Shown: piece by piece, positions 33,649 through 42,236 of the stretch
Layout: every line of letters begins with the position of its first letter
How positions within the stretch are numbered: the first letter of the stretch is position 1
NCBI RefSeq assembly: GCF_015999335.1
Contig: NZ_JAEACP010000029.1
Coordinates: forward strand, 1-48,996
From: Tabrizicola soli
Lineage (GTDB): Bacteria > Pseudomonadota > Alphaproteobacteria > Rhodobacterales > Rhodobacteraceae
Direction of reading: 5' to 3'
Length of the DNA: 48,996 nt
Program-made: the position numbers and the translations under genes
Notes under the pieces: generated by a model
Told to the model about the DNA's origin: nothing
Seen by the model: only the letters and a program-made list of their open reading frames with translations
Database searches by the model: none

Positions 33649-34263
33649 TTATTGCTGCAGGATTTGGCGGCTGCGAGCGAATGCGTCGAGGGCGATCTTC
33701 CTCTTCGCAGCGAGCTTCCGCACGCGCGCCGCTATCTCGGCCTCCCCGAAGTCGACCGGGTTGAACGGGCCGCCATACCAGCGGACCATTTCCTTGTGCT
33801 GCGGATGACGTCGGTTTGCGATGGCTTCGACGAAGTCCAGGAAACCGGGCGGGCCGCCGACATCCTCGGGCGGTGCGGTGCGTTCGCCCGCGACGAAGAG
33901 GGGATAGTCGATATCGGGATCGGCTGCACCGACATGTTCGACAAGGACGCGATGCTGCCAGTCGTCCCCGAAATCGTAGGTGTAGTGGATCTCGGTGATG
34001 CCACGATCGATCAGCGTGCCGAGGCGCATGCCCTTGGCCTGGTAGATCTTGCGGCCCCAGACCGCATCCTCGGGATCGGGCTCGCCATAGACGCGGTCGT
34101 CGATGCTGAACTGGTAAAGGTGGGTGTTCTCCCAGGGCATCACCGCCTGGATGACCTCGTGCAGGGCGCGGAGGTTGGTGGTCAGGCTGACCTCGAGCTC
34201 ACGCCAGATGCAGGGCTCGAGATGCAGAAGTTCGATGCGAAGGCGGGCAATCCGGTCGGTCAT
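33649..34263 (-). CDS. pRiA4b ORF-3-like protein
   Basis: 204 aa. Family features: IELLHLEPCIWRELEV, LRALHEVIQAVMPWENTHLYQF, and YTYDFGDDWQHRVLVE. These proteins occur on plasmids and islands; the function is not established. It lies on the minus strand, only 10 bases past the terminase stop and before gpW, so it is an inserted gene read from its own promoter. Confidence 0.88.
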   Translation of the reverse strand: MTDRIARLRIELLHLEPCIWRELEVSLTTNLRALHEVIQAVMPWENTHLYQFSIDDRVYGEPDPEDAVWGRKIYQAKGMRLGTLIDRGITEIHYTYDFGDDWQHRVLVEHVGAADPDIDYPLFVAGERTAPPEDVGGPPGFLDFVEAIANRRHPQHKEMVRWYGGPFNPVDFGEAEIAARVRKLAAKRKIALDAFARSRQILQQ

Positions 34264-34311
34264 GGCGGGCCTGGTCGGGACGGGTCACGGGCAGGATAGA
34301 GGCGGGCCGTC

Positions 34312-34527
34312 ATGGCGACAATCACGGAACTCCGCGCCCGCCGCGAGGCGCTGGCCGCGCAGCGCGCCTCGGGCGTGGCACGGGTCAGCTATGACGGCAA
34401 GACCGTGGATTATCGCTCCGTGGCGGAGATCGACCGGGCCCTCGAGGTGCTGGATCGCGAGATCGCCTCGGCCGAAGGGCGAAGGATCGTGCGGCAGGTG
34501 CGCGTCATGACGGACAAGGGGCTCTGA
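34312..34527 (+). CDS. gpW-type head-tail joining protein
   Basis: 71 aa, the size of lambda gpW (68). Pattern: ITELRARREALAAQRASG, VSYDGKTVDYRSVAEIDRAL, then a helix. gpW plugs the portal channel after packaging and prepares the tail attachment site. Two bases separate it from the portal gene. Confidence 0.85.
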   Translation: MATITELRARREALAAQRASGVARVSYDGKTVDYRSVAEIDRALEVLDREIASAEGRRIVRQVRVMTDKGL

Positions 34528-34529
34528 AC

Positions 34530-36056
34530 ATGGGGCTGTTCGACAGGTTCCGCCGCGGGGCCGTTGCTGGCGGGGCGACCGGTGGCCCTGCAGCCATGCG
34601 CGCCCGGCTCGAAGGCGCCATGGCCAAACGCCGACTGCGGGGCTGGAACCCGCCCCTGGAGAACATCAACGCGCTGGTGGCCTCGGGTGGTCCGCGCCTT
34701 CTGGCCCGTGCCCGCGAACTGGTGGTCACCAACGGCTATGCGGCAAATGCCTGCGAGGCCTTTGCCGCGAACCTCGTCGGCGACGGAATCAAGCCCTCGT
34801 CGCTGATCGAGGCTGCGGACCTTCGCGATCGGGTCCAGAAGCTCTGGCTGGCCTGGACCGACGAGGCCGATGCGGATGCGCTGACCGACTTCTACGGGCT
34901 GCAGGCCATGGTCGCGCGCGAGATGTTCGTCGCCGGCGAGTGCTTCGTCCGGCTACGCGCGCGTCGGCCCGAAGATGGTCTGCTGGTGCCCATGCAGTTG
35001 CAGCTTCTGCAGTCCGAGATGCTGCCCTTCGAGAAGACGGAAACTGCACCCAACGGCAACCGGATCCGCTGCGGGATCGAGTTCGATCGCGTAGGGCGGC
35101 GGGTGGCCTATCACTTCCGCCGCCGCCATCCGGGCGACAGCACGGACCTGCCGGTGGCGGTCCCCGACACCATTCGCGTGCCGGCCGAGGAGGTGCTGCA
35201 CATCTACCGGCCCATCGATGCAGGCCAGATCCGGGGGCTGCCGCATGTCGCACCCGCCATGGTGCGCCTGTTCCTTCTCGACCAGTACGATGACGCGGAA
35301 CTCGACCGGAAGAAGACCGCGGCGATGTTCGCGGGCTTCATCACCAAGACCGTGCCGGATGAGCCCATGATGGGTGAAGGGGCCGCCGACCCCGAGGGTG
35401 CCGCGATCGCCAGCCTCGAGCCCGGCACGATGCAGGTGCTGCTGCCGGGTGAGGATGTGAAGTTCTCGTCTCCGGCCGATGTGGGCGGGGGCTACGAGGC
35501 TTTCCAGTACCGTACGTTGCTGGCGGTCTCGGCCTCGCTCGGTCTGCCCTATCACCTCGTGACCGGCGATGTCCGGCAGGCGAACTATTCCAGCCTTCGG
35601 GCCGAACTGGTCGAATTCCGTCGCCGCATCGGGCAACTGCAGCATGGCGTGATTGTGCACCAGTTCTGCAGGCCCATCTGGGCGCGCTGGATGGAGACGG
35701 CGGCGCTCGCGGGTGCGCTCGATCTGCCCGGGTTTGCCGCCGCGCCCGGCCGGTTCCGCGCGGCACAATGGATCCCGCCGCGCTGGGACTGGGTCGATCC
35801 CTTGAAGGATATCCAGGCACAGGTCCTGGCGCTGGAGGCCGGGATCACCTCGCGGCGCAAGGTGGTCGAGGCCACCGGCTACGATGTCGAGGAGGTCGAC
35901 CGCGAGAACGCGGCGGATGCCCGGCGGTCGGCCGATTTGGGCCTCCGATACCGGACCAGCCCCGGCGAGGCGCAAGGTGCACGCGCCACGCCCGCAAGGT
36001 TGCCCGACCCGGACACCGATGGATCCGGCGCGGACGCTGAACCCGAACAGGAGTGA
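34530..36056 (+). CDS. phage portal protein (lambda B family)
   Basis: 508 aa. Typical lambda B-like segments: NPPLENINALVASGGPRLLARARELVVTNGYA, MVAREMFVAGECFVRLR, VLHIYRPIDAGQIRG, VSASLGLPYHLVTGDVRQANYSSLRAELVEFRR. It forms the ring through which DNA enters and leaves. The C-terminal tail is acidic and disordered. Five bases before the protease. Confidence 0.92.
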   Translation: MGLFDRFRRGAVAGGATGGPAAMRARLEGAMAKRRLRGWNPPLENINALVASGGPRLLARARELVVTNGYAANACEAFAANLVGDGIKPSSLIEAADLRDRVQKLWLAWTDEADADALTDFYGLQAMVAREMFVAGECFVRLRARRPEDGLLVPMQLQLLQSEMLPFEKTETAPNGNRIRCGIEFDRVGRRVAYHFRRRHPGDSTDLPVAVPDTIRVPAEEVLHIYRPIDAGQIRGLPHVAPAMVRLFLLDQYDDAELDRKKTAAMFAGFITKTVPDEPMMGEGAADPEGAAIASLEPGTMQVLLPGEDVKFSSPADVGGGYEAFQYRTLLAVSASLGLPYHLVTGDVRQANYSSLRAELVEFRRRIGQLQHGVIVHQFCRPIWARWMETAALAGALDLPGFAAAPGRFRAAQWIPPRWDWVDPLKDIQAQVLALEAGITSRRKVVEATGYDVEEVDRENAADARRSADLGLRYRTSPGEAQGARATPARLPDPDTDGSGADAEPEQE

Positions 36057-36060
36057 CAGG

Positions 36061-37074
36061 ATGAAGAGCTGGTACACGATCCGCGCCCGAGGCACGGGGG
36101 CGGAAGTGCTGATCTATGACGAGATCGGCGCCTATGGCGTCAGCGCCAGGGGGTTCCTCGCCGAACTCGGCGCGCTGCCTGACGCAGTGCCGATCGACCT
36201 GCGGCTCAACAGCCCCGGCGGCTCGGTCTTCGATGCGGTGGCCATCTACAACGCCCTGCAGCGGCATGACGGCACCATCACCGTCTGGATCGACGGCATT
36301 GCCGCTTCGGCCGCGTCCTACGTCGCCATGGCGGGCGACGAGATCGTCATGCCTGAGAACGCCTTCCTGATGATCCACGATCCCTCGGGGCTGGTCATGG
36401 GCACCGCCGCGGACATGCGCGAGATGGCGGACACCATGGACAAGATCGCGGCCGGCATGGTCCGAGGCTATGCGGCCCGGTCCGGACGCGCCGAGGAAGA
36501 GATCGCGGCCCTGATGGCGGCCGAGACCTGGTTCGACGCGGAAGCGGCCCTGGAGGCGGGGCTGGCCACCCGCAGGATCGAGCCGGTGCGGATCGCCGCC
36601 AGCTTCGACATCGGCCGTTTCCGCAACGCGCCGCCTGTGCTGGTGGACGCGGTTGCGGCCGCTGTCGCCGATCCTACTCAGGAAGCGGAACCGGATCGTG
36701 TTGAAGCCGACGAGGGCGCCGAGGATGTCCTCGATCAAGCCGATCCTGCGACCGTGCTGGAGCCCGGCCCGGAACCGGCCCGGCCGTCGAACCCTGACGC
36801 TGCACCGCCCCACATCGACCCTGCCGCCGTCCGGGCCGAAGCCATCGCCCATGCCCGGGCCGTGATCGACCTCTGTCGTCTCGCGGGCCAGCCGCAGATG
36901 GCGGGGCGCTTCCTGGAGGAGGACGCCGGCCTCGACGCGGTGCGCGCGAGCCTTCTCTCCTCCCGCGCCGAGGCCACGCCCGAGATCTCGCCGCATCACC
37001 CGCAACCCGGGCCCAGCCCCAGTGCCCGCCCCTGGGGCGACGTGATCGCCCGCACCTTCAAGCTGAAAGGATGA
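36061..37074 (+). CDS. ClpP-like prohead protease
   Basis: 337 aa. ClpP/S49-type domain in residues 1-190: LNSPGGSVFDAVAIYNAL, active Ser83 in DGIAASAASYVA, His106 in MIHDPSG. The following Pro/Glu-rich linker (about 205-260) and the C-terminal part (AEAIAHARAVIDLC to TFKLKG) may serve as scaffold, as in lambda C/Nu3. It trims the prohead during maturation. Confidence 0.9.
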   Translation: MKSWYTIRARGTGAEVLIYDEIGAYGVSARGFLAELGALPDAVPIDLRLNSPGGSVFDAVAIYNALQRHDGTITVWIDGIAASAASYVAMAGDEIVMPENAFLMIHDPSGLVMGTAADMREMADTMDKIAAGMVRGYAARSGRAEEEIAALMAAETWFDAEAALEAGLATRRIEPVRIAASFDIGRFRNAPPVLVDAVAAAVADPTQEAEPDRVEADEGAEDVLDQADPATVLEPGPEPARPSNPDAAPPHIDPAAVRAEAIAHARAVIDLCRLAGQPQMAGRFLEEDAGLDAVRASLLSSRAEATPEISPHHPQPGPSPSARPWGDVIARTFKLKG

Positions 37075-37078
37075 TCCC

Positions 37079-37444
37079 ATGACCACGCTGGTTGAAGGCA
37101 AACACCCCGGCGGCTTCCTCGTCTGGGAAGCCTTCCGCGACTACACCCGCGAGACCATCACCATCGCCTCAGGCTTGCTCGAACCCGGAACGGTGCTGGG
37201 CAGGATCACCGCCTCGGGCAAATATGCCGCCCACGACCCGGCCGCGGTCGATGGCACCGAGACCGCCGTGGCCCTGCTCTGGGGGCGCGCCGATGCCAGC
37301 GCTGGCGAGGTCGTGGCCGTCGCGGTGGTGCGCGGTCCCGCCATCGTCAATCGCCACGATCTGGTCTTCGCTGGCACGCCGACCGAGGGCGAGATCGCCG
37401 CGGCGCATGCAGCACTCCTGGCCGCCGGCATCCTCCTGCGCTGA
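37079..37444 (+). CDS. head decoration protein (lambda D-like)
   Basis: 121 aa, beta-rich: ETITIASGLLEPGTVLGRITASGKY and ALLWGRADASAGEVVAVAVVRGPAIVN. Size and position between protease and major capsid match lambda gpD, which stabilises the expanded head. Start four bases after the protease stop. Confidence 0.88.
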   Translation: MTTLVEGKHPGGFLVWEAFRDYTRETITIASGLLEPGTVLGRITASGKYAAHDPAAVDGTETAVALLWGRADASAGEVVAVAVVRGPAIVNRHDLVFAGTPTEGEIAAAHAALLAAGILLR

Positions 37445-37468
37445 TCCCCCCATCGAAAGGACATTCCC

Positions 37469-38482
37469 ATGGCGACCATGGACATCTTCGAAGGCGATGC
37501 CTTCTCGATCATCGAACTGACCCGCGCGCTGGAGAACATCCCCTTCAAGCCCGCGATCCTCTCGGGCGCGAACCTTTTTGGCCCGCGCGGCGTGCGTGCG
37601 CGCAGCGTCGTCATCGAGAGCCGGGACGGCACGCTGCAGCTGATCCCGTTCTCCCAGCGCGGTTCGGCCTATGAGCAACAGGTGCCGGAGCGCCGCGAAA
37701 TGCGGGCCTTCGTCGTGCGCCAGTTCAAGAAGCAGGACGTGCTCTGGGCCTCGGAGATCCAGGGCATCCGCGACCACGGTTCGGAAACCGCCACCCAGCA
37801 GGTGCAGACCGAGGTCGCCCGCAAGCTGGGGCGGCTCAGGAATGACGCCGAGGCCACCTTCGAGTTCCACCTCTTCAACGGCATCCAGGGCGTGGTGAAG
37901 GATCCCAAGGACGGGGCGGTGGTGGTGAACTACTTCACCGAATTCGGCATCACGCCCGCCACCGAGGTCGACTTCGACCTCGACAACGCGAGTCCGGCCT
38001 CGGGCGCGCTCCGAAAGCGCTGCCAGGCGCTGATCGAGAGTGTCGAGGACAGCCTTGGCGGGCTGGCCGCCGGTCAGGTGCAGCTGCGCGCCGAATGTGG
38101 ATCGGCTTTCTTCGCCGATCTGGTGGCCCACAAGGAGGTGCGCGAGACCTATCTCAACACCGCCGCTGCCGCGGACCTGCGGGGCAGGGTAGGGGAGGAG
38201 GTCAGCTTTGGCGGCATCACCTTCCGCCGCTACCGGGGCGGCCTCGGCTTTGGCGTGCCGACCGACAAGGCCTGTTTCTATCCCGAGGGTGTCGAGGGCC
38301 TCTTCGAGATCTACTACGCCCCCGCCGACACCTTCGAGACGGTGAACACGCTGGGACTGCCGCTCTATGCGCGCATGATCCCGGACCGCGACCGCGACGA
38401 ATGGGTGCGCCTCGAGATCGAGAGCAATCCTCTGCCGATCTGCACCCGCCCGCAGGTTCTGCGTTCGGCGCGGCGGACGTGA
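37469..38482 (+). CDS. major capsid protein (lambda E family)
   Basis: 337 aa (lambda E is 341). Features: FSIIELTRALENIPFKPAIL, LIPFSQRGSAYEQQVPERREMRAFV, and the late VNTLGLPLYARMIPDRDRDEWVRLEIESNPLPICTRP with the usual C-terminus. Forms the icosahedral shell. AAAGGACA lies ahead of the ATG; the stop overlaps the next ATG (TGATG). Confidence 0.93.
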   Translation: MATMDIFEGDAFSIIELTRALENIPFKPAILSGANLFGPRGVRARSVVIESRDGTLQLIPFSQRGSAYEQQVPERREMRAFVVRQFKKQDVLWASEIQGIRDHGSETATQQVQTEVARKLGRLRNDAEATFEFHLFNGIQGVVKDPKDGAVVVNYFTEFGITPATEVDFDLDNASPASGALRKRCQALIESVEDSLGGLAAGQVQLRAECGSAFFADLVAHKEVRETYLNTAAAADLRGRVGEEVSFGGITFRRYRGGLGFGVPTDKACFYPEGVEGLFEIYYAPADTFETVNTLGLPLYARMIPDRDRDEWVRLEIESNPLPICTRPQVLRSARRT

Positions 38483-38793
38483 TGAGTGCCTTCGTCGCCG
38501 CGCTGGAGGAACTCTTCGCCGATCCCAATCTTGCACGGGATGTCGTCCATGTTGCGGATGGCGGCGCGCCCAGACTGATCCGCGCGGTCATGCGCCGCGC
38601 GGATGCGATCACCGACTTCGGCGATGCCCGGCTCTGGTCGGAAACCACCCGGATCGATCTGCGCGTGGCCGAGGTGCCAGCCCCGCGCCCGGGCGACCGG
38701 ATCGAGATCGACGGCGAGGCCTTCCTCATTCAGGGTGAGCCCGTCCGCGACCGCGAGCGGCTGGTCTGGACCGTCGATTTGCGCCCGGCGTGA
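38482..38793 (+). CDS. head-tail joining protein (FII-like)
   Basis: 103 aa, beta-rich C-terminus (RIDLRVAEVPAPRPGDRIEIDGEAFLIQGEPV). Position after the capsid gene and size match lambda gpFII, which links the finished head to the tail. Overlaps the next gene by GTGA. Confidence 0.75.
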   Translation: MSAFVAALEELFADPNLARDVVHVADGGAPRLIRAVMRRADAITDFGDARLWSETTRIDLRVAEVPAPRPGDRIEIDGEAFLIQGEPVRDRERLVWTVDLRPA

Positions 38794-39428
38794 CGGCGAT
38801 GAAGCTGAAGCTCGACATCGATCCGGACATCGTCGCGATGATGGCGGCCGAGGTCGCAGCAGGGGAACGCGCGGTCTCGGCGGCGATCCGTGAGGCTGGA
38901 ACCGGCCTCAAGACCGCCTGGCGCGGGCAGATCACCGGCGCGGGCCTCGGGCCTCGGCTCGCCCGCACCATCCGGTCGGAGCAGTTCCCGAAAGGCAGGG
39001 CCAGCCTGAACGCGGCGGCCGTGGTCTGGTCCAAGGCCCCGGTCATCGTCGGCGCGCATGACACCGGCCCGCTGATCCGGTCCAGGAACGGCTTCTGGCT
39101 GGCGATCCCAACCGCGGCGGCGGGCAAGTCACAGCGCGGCGGCCGGATCAGTCCCGGGGAGTGGGAGCGCCGCACCGGCCTGCGCCTGCGGTTCATCTAC
39201 CGCCGTACTGGCCCGAGCCTCCTGGTCGCCGAAGGACGGCTGAACACGAAGGGCAGGGCGGTCGCATCCCGCTCAAGGACTGGCCGGGGCCTCGTCACCG
39301 CGCCGATCTTCCTCCTTGTGCCGCAGGTCAAGCTGCCGAAGCGGCTGGACCTCGCGCGGGACGCCGAGCGGGCGCATGACGCCGTGCCTGGGTTGATCGT
39401 GGCGAATTGGTTGGAGGGACGCGCGTGA
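38790..39428 (+). CDS. DUF6441 family protein (tail completion role likely)
   Basis: 212 aa. DUF6441 features: AVSAAIREAGTGLKTAWRGQI, FPKGRASLNAAAVVWSKAPVIVGAHDTG, FWLAIPTAAAG and FIYRRTGPSLLVAEGRL. The position corresponds to lambda gpZ-type tail completion or neck proteins. GTG 38790 overlaps the previous stop; ATG 38799 is an alternative. Confidence 0.78.
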   Translation: MTAMKLKLDIDPDIVAMMAAEVAAGERAVSAAIREAGTGLKTAWRGQITGAGLGPRLARTIRSEQFPKGRASLNAAAVVWSKAPVIVGAHDTGPLIRSRNGFWLAIPTAAAGKSQRGGRISPGEWERRTGLRLRFIYRRTGPSLLVAEGRLNTKGRAVASRSRTGRGLVTAPIFLLVPQVKLPKRLDLARDAERAHDAVPGLIVANWLEGRA

Positions 39429-39465
39429 TCTTCCGGCGGATATCGTTCGGCGCCGCTCTCTTCGA

Positions 39466-40329
39466 TCAGTTCGGACGCTCCACGGGCTGAGCGCGCTCGA
39501 TGTCAAACTGCATGAACCGATCGAAGAGCGGCGTCTTCTGGTATAGTGGATCCTGGACTCGCGTCGCTTCGACCGCCGGCATCGACTTGAGGAGACCGAA
39601 CCACGACAAAGGTGTCAGATAGACGGCCCGCATGTAGACCTCGAGCACATTGAGCGGTTCGTCGAGGAATTTCTCGGGAGGCACGAAGCAGTAACGCGTC
39701 AACTGGGGTACAGATCGCGGCAAGTCGGCCGTGATCGAGAGGCACCAGAAGACGATCCCCGCCTGCTCATGGACCCAAGGATGCGCCAACTTGGTCAGGG
39801 TTCTCGGGTTGACCCTCGCGAAGGCCGCTTCGAAAACCGCCCGCACCGTCGATGCATCGATCAGGTTCTCGCGCAGGCGGCGACCCGCTTCCGTCACAGC
39901 AAGCCGCCCGCCATCGATCTGGATGAGGCGGGCGGCAATCGCGAGTGCCATCAGGAAGTCGAGAGGACAGATGGTTTCCTGATCAAGCGGGCGTCTGAGA
40001 TGCCTGGTCATCTCAGTGTCGAAATCTGGCCAATCCATTGTCGTCAGCAGAAGATCGAGGCTTTCGGAGGTCATGGCGCCGCTCGGCAGCAACGCAATCC
40101 GTCCTTCGCCGATCAGGGTCAGATAAAGGCGCAAATTGCGGAAGATGACCGATCCAGCAATGTCAGCGGCATTGCCGTGATAGTCGAGGTGCAGAGGTGA
40201 TCGAGGCGAGTGGAAGGGCACCAGATCGTAGAACGGTCCCGCGCCCAGTTGCAGCCAGGCAGGATGCACGTCGTTCAGCCACCTGGTCAGGTTGGATGGA
40301 AGTGGTGCCGATAGTCTGAGTCTCGACAT
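39466..40329 (-). CDS. unrecognised 287-aa protein inserted in the tail genes
   Basis: No named family. A helical, Leu-rich protein; residues about 135-165 (AARLIQIDGGRLAVTEAGRRLREN) look like a winged helix, and similar segments occur in the long C-terminal parts of some pRiA4b ORF-3-type proteins as I recall, so a link to the gene at 33649 is possible but unproven. Minus strand between DUF6441 and the tail terminator, with 37- and 41-base gaps. No transmembrane segment or signal peptide. An independently expressed phage cargo gene is inferred. Confidence 0.7.
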   Translation of the reverse strand: MSRLRLSAPLPSNLTRWLNDVHPAWLQLGAGPFYDLVPFHSPRSPLHLDYHGNAADIAGSVIFRNLRLYLTLIGEGRIALLPSGAMTSESLDLLLTTMDWPDFDTEMTRHLRRPLDQETICPLDFLMALAIAARLIQIDGGRLAVTEAGRRLRENLIDASTVRAVFEAAFARVNPRTLTKLAHPWVHEQAGIVFWCLSITADLPRSVPQLTRYCFVPPEKFLDEPLNVLEVYMRAVYLTPLSWFGLLKSMPAVEATRVQDPLYQKTPLFDRFMQFDIERAQPVERPN

Positions 40330-40370
40330 GCCGATTCAGTTCCCATGATGACAGGCTAGCAGGTTATCCG

Positions 40371-40790
40371 ATGCCCACCCCCCGCGAAACCATCCTCGCC
40401 GCGCTGCACGCGCGGCTATCGGCGCTGCCTGCGACCGTCCTGCGCGGCGAGGTGCTGCCCGAACGCGTGCCAGCTGCGGGCCTCCTGATCCTGCGCGATG
40501 GCGAACCGGGGGAGCCGGAGGTCACGCTGTCGCCGCTGGCCTACCACTACCAGCACCGGGCGGAGATCGAGGCGGTGGTCCAAGGCGCCGCGCGTGACGC
40601 GGCCTTCGACACGCTCTGCGCCAGTATTGGCGCGGCGATTGCCGCCGACCGCACGCTGGGCGGGCTCTGCGACTGGGTCGAGGCGGAGGCGCCGCGCCCG
40701 GTCGATCTGCCGGTGGAGGGGGCGGCGGGTCTGAAGGCCGCCGTGATCCCCGTGGTTCTGCATTACGCGCTGGCGGACCCGCTCGTCTGA
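40371..40790 (+). CDS. tail terminator protein (lambda U-like)
   Basis: 139 aa. Starts TPRETILAALHARLSALPAT, then a beta-alpha core (VTLSPLAYHYQHRAEIEAVVQ) ending VIPVVLHYAL, the usual pattern of siphophage tail terminators (sometimes mislabelled acyl-CoA transferase). Sits before the tail tube as expected. Its 3' end overlaps the minus-strand bactofilin gene by 28 bases. Confidence 0.75.
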   Translation: MPTPRETILAALHARLSALPATVLRGEVLPERVPAAGLLILRDGEPGEPEVTLSPLAYHYQHRAEIEAVVQGAARDAAFDTLCASIGAAIAADRTLGGLCDWVEAEAPRPVDLPVEGAAGLKAAVIPVVLHYALADPLV

Positions 40791-41188
40791 GGCGCGACCG
40801 GATCCGTAAGCGCCGGTTCCGCTGCTGCCATGCGATGCAGGTCGCCTTCGACGAAGGCCCCCGCGGCGACGCTGATCGTCCCGTAAGTGATGCGACCCGT
40901 GAGCCTGCCGGTCGGGTGGATGCTTACAGTCGCCGCGGTGACATCGCCGGTGACCGAGCCCCCCAGGTCAAGCTGCTCGGCGGTGATGTCGCCCTTCACC
41001 CTGGCGTCGGGTTCGACCGTCAGATGCGGTCCCGCCAGGTTGCCGTTGATCTGGCAATGCACCTGGATCTGCCCCGTGCTGGTGACATGACCGTCGATCT
41101 GGAGATCGGCGGCGAGGATCGAGGGCCTGGCTGACACTCCGGCGGGGGCTGTCAGCACCGGCTTCTGGACAAGGTCCCGGTAACTCAC
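40763..41188 (-). CDS. bactofilin family (polymer-forming cytoskeletal) protein
   Basis: 141 aa from GTG 41188, with AAGGAA eight bases upstream. The central beta-helix has the regular hydrophobic ladder of bactofilins: ILAADLQIDGHVTSTGQIQVHCQINGN, then LTVEPDARVKGDITAEQLDLGGSVTGDV and YGTISVAAGAFVEGDL. Bactofilins polymerise into cell-shape or scaffold filaments. A copy in the antisense direction between two tail genes is unusual. No membrane segment, although the short tails could mediate membrane contact. Confidence 0.88.
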   Translation of the reverse strand: MSYRDLVQKPVLTAPAGVSARPSILAADLQIDGHVTSTGQIQVHCQINGNLAGPHLTVEPDARVKGDITAEQLDLGGSVTGDVTAATVSIHPTGRLTGRITYGTISVAAGAFVEGDLHRMAAAEPALTDPVAPQTSGSASA

Positions 41189-41284
41189 GCGGCATTCCTT
41201 CGCTTCTGGCGCGCAGGCTGTCCTGCCTGCGCGCGTCTCAGCCAATCCTGGTGCGGAACGCACCCCTCTTGCAAGGAGAAGAAC

Positions 41285-42223
41285 ATGGCACGTGCGCAAG
41301 GCGCGCGGGCGCAGATGGCGCTTGCGTTCGAGACCACCTACGGCATCCCGCCCGTGAGCGGCTTCACCCGGATGCCCTTTGCCAGCACCACGCTCGGCTC
41401 GGAGCAGCCGCTCCTGTCGAGCGAGCTTCTGGGCTACGGCCGCGATCCCCTGGCCCCGGTCAAGGATGCGGTGACGGCGGATGGCGATGTGGTGATGCCG
41501 ATCGATGCCGAGGCCTTCGGCTTCTGGCTGAAGGCGGCCTTCGGCGATCCGGTCACCACCGGCACGGGGCCATATAACCACGAGTTCCGCTCGGGGAGCT
41601 GGACCCTGCCGTCGATGTCGATCGAGACCGGGATGCCGGAGGTGCCGCGTTATGCGATGTATTCCGGCTGCGTCCTGGACCAGCTCAGCTGGCAGGTGCA
41701 ACGCTCGGGCCTCCTCACCGCCACCGCCCGGCTGGTGGCGCAGGGCGAGACGATCGCCGCCGCGAGCGGGGCTGGCACGCCTGCCGAACTGGAGTTGCGG
41801 CGCTTCGGGCACTTCAACGGCACGATCAGCCGTGATGGCGTGGCCCTCGGCAACGTGGTCTCGGCCGAGATCACCTATGCCAATAGCCTCGACCGGATCG
41901 AAACCATCCGCAGTGACGGCAAGATCGACGGGGCCGATCCCTCCATTGCCGCCCTCACGGGGCGGATCGAAGTCCGCTTTGCCGACCAGACCCTGGTGGC
42001 ACAGGCGCAGACCGGCGATCCCTGCGAGATCGGCTTCGCCTACACCCTGCCTTCGGGCGAGAGCTTCAGCTTCACCGCCCATGCCGTCTACCTGCCGCGG
42101 CCCCGGATCGAGATCCCGGGCCCGCAGGGCATCCAGGCCAGCTTCGACTGGCAGGCGGCCCGGGCCGAGACCACCGGCCGCATGTGCACCGCCGTCCTTG
42201 TCAACTCTGTCGCAACCTATTGA
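41285..42223 (+). CDS. phage tail tube protein
   Basis: 312 aa. Typical start AQGARAQMALAFETTYGIPPVSGF and tube-protein segments (YNHEFRSGSWTLPSMSIETG, FGHFNGTISRDGVALGNVVSAEITYAN, GEIGF-like FAYTLPSGESFSFTAHAVYL). It forms the hollow tail tube in hexameric rings. A strong AAGGAG precedes the ATG. Confidence 0.88.
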   Translation: MARAQGARAQMALAFETTYGIPPVSGFTRMPFASTTLGSEQPLLSSELLGYGRDPLAPVKDAVTADGDVVMPIDAEAFGFWLKAAFGDPVTTGTGPYNHEFRSGSWTLPSMSIETGMPEVPRYAMYSGCVLDQLSWQVQRSGLLTATARLVAQGETIAAASGAGTPAELELRRFGHFNGTISRDGVALGNVVSAEITYANSLDRIETIRSDGKIDGADPSIAALTGRIEVRFADQTLVAQAQTGDPCEIGFAYTLPSGESFSFTAHAVYLPRPRIEIPGPQGIQASFDWQAARAETTGRMCTAVLVNSVATY

Positions 42224-42236
42224 GAAGCCTCCCGTC

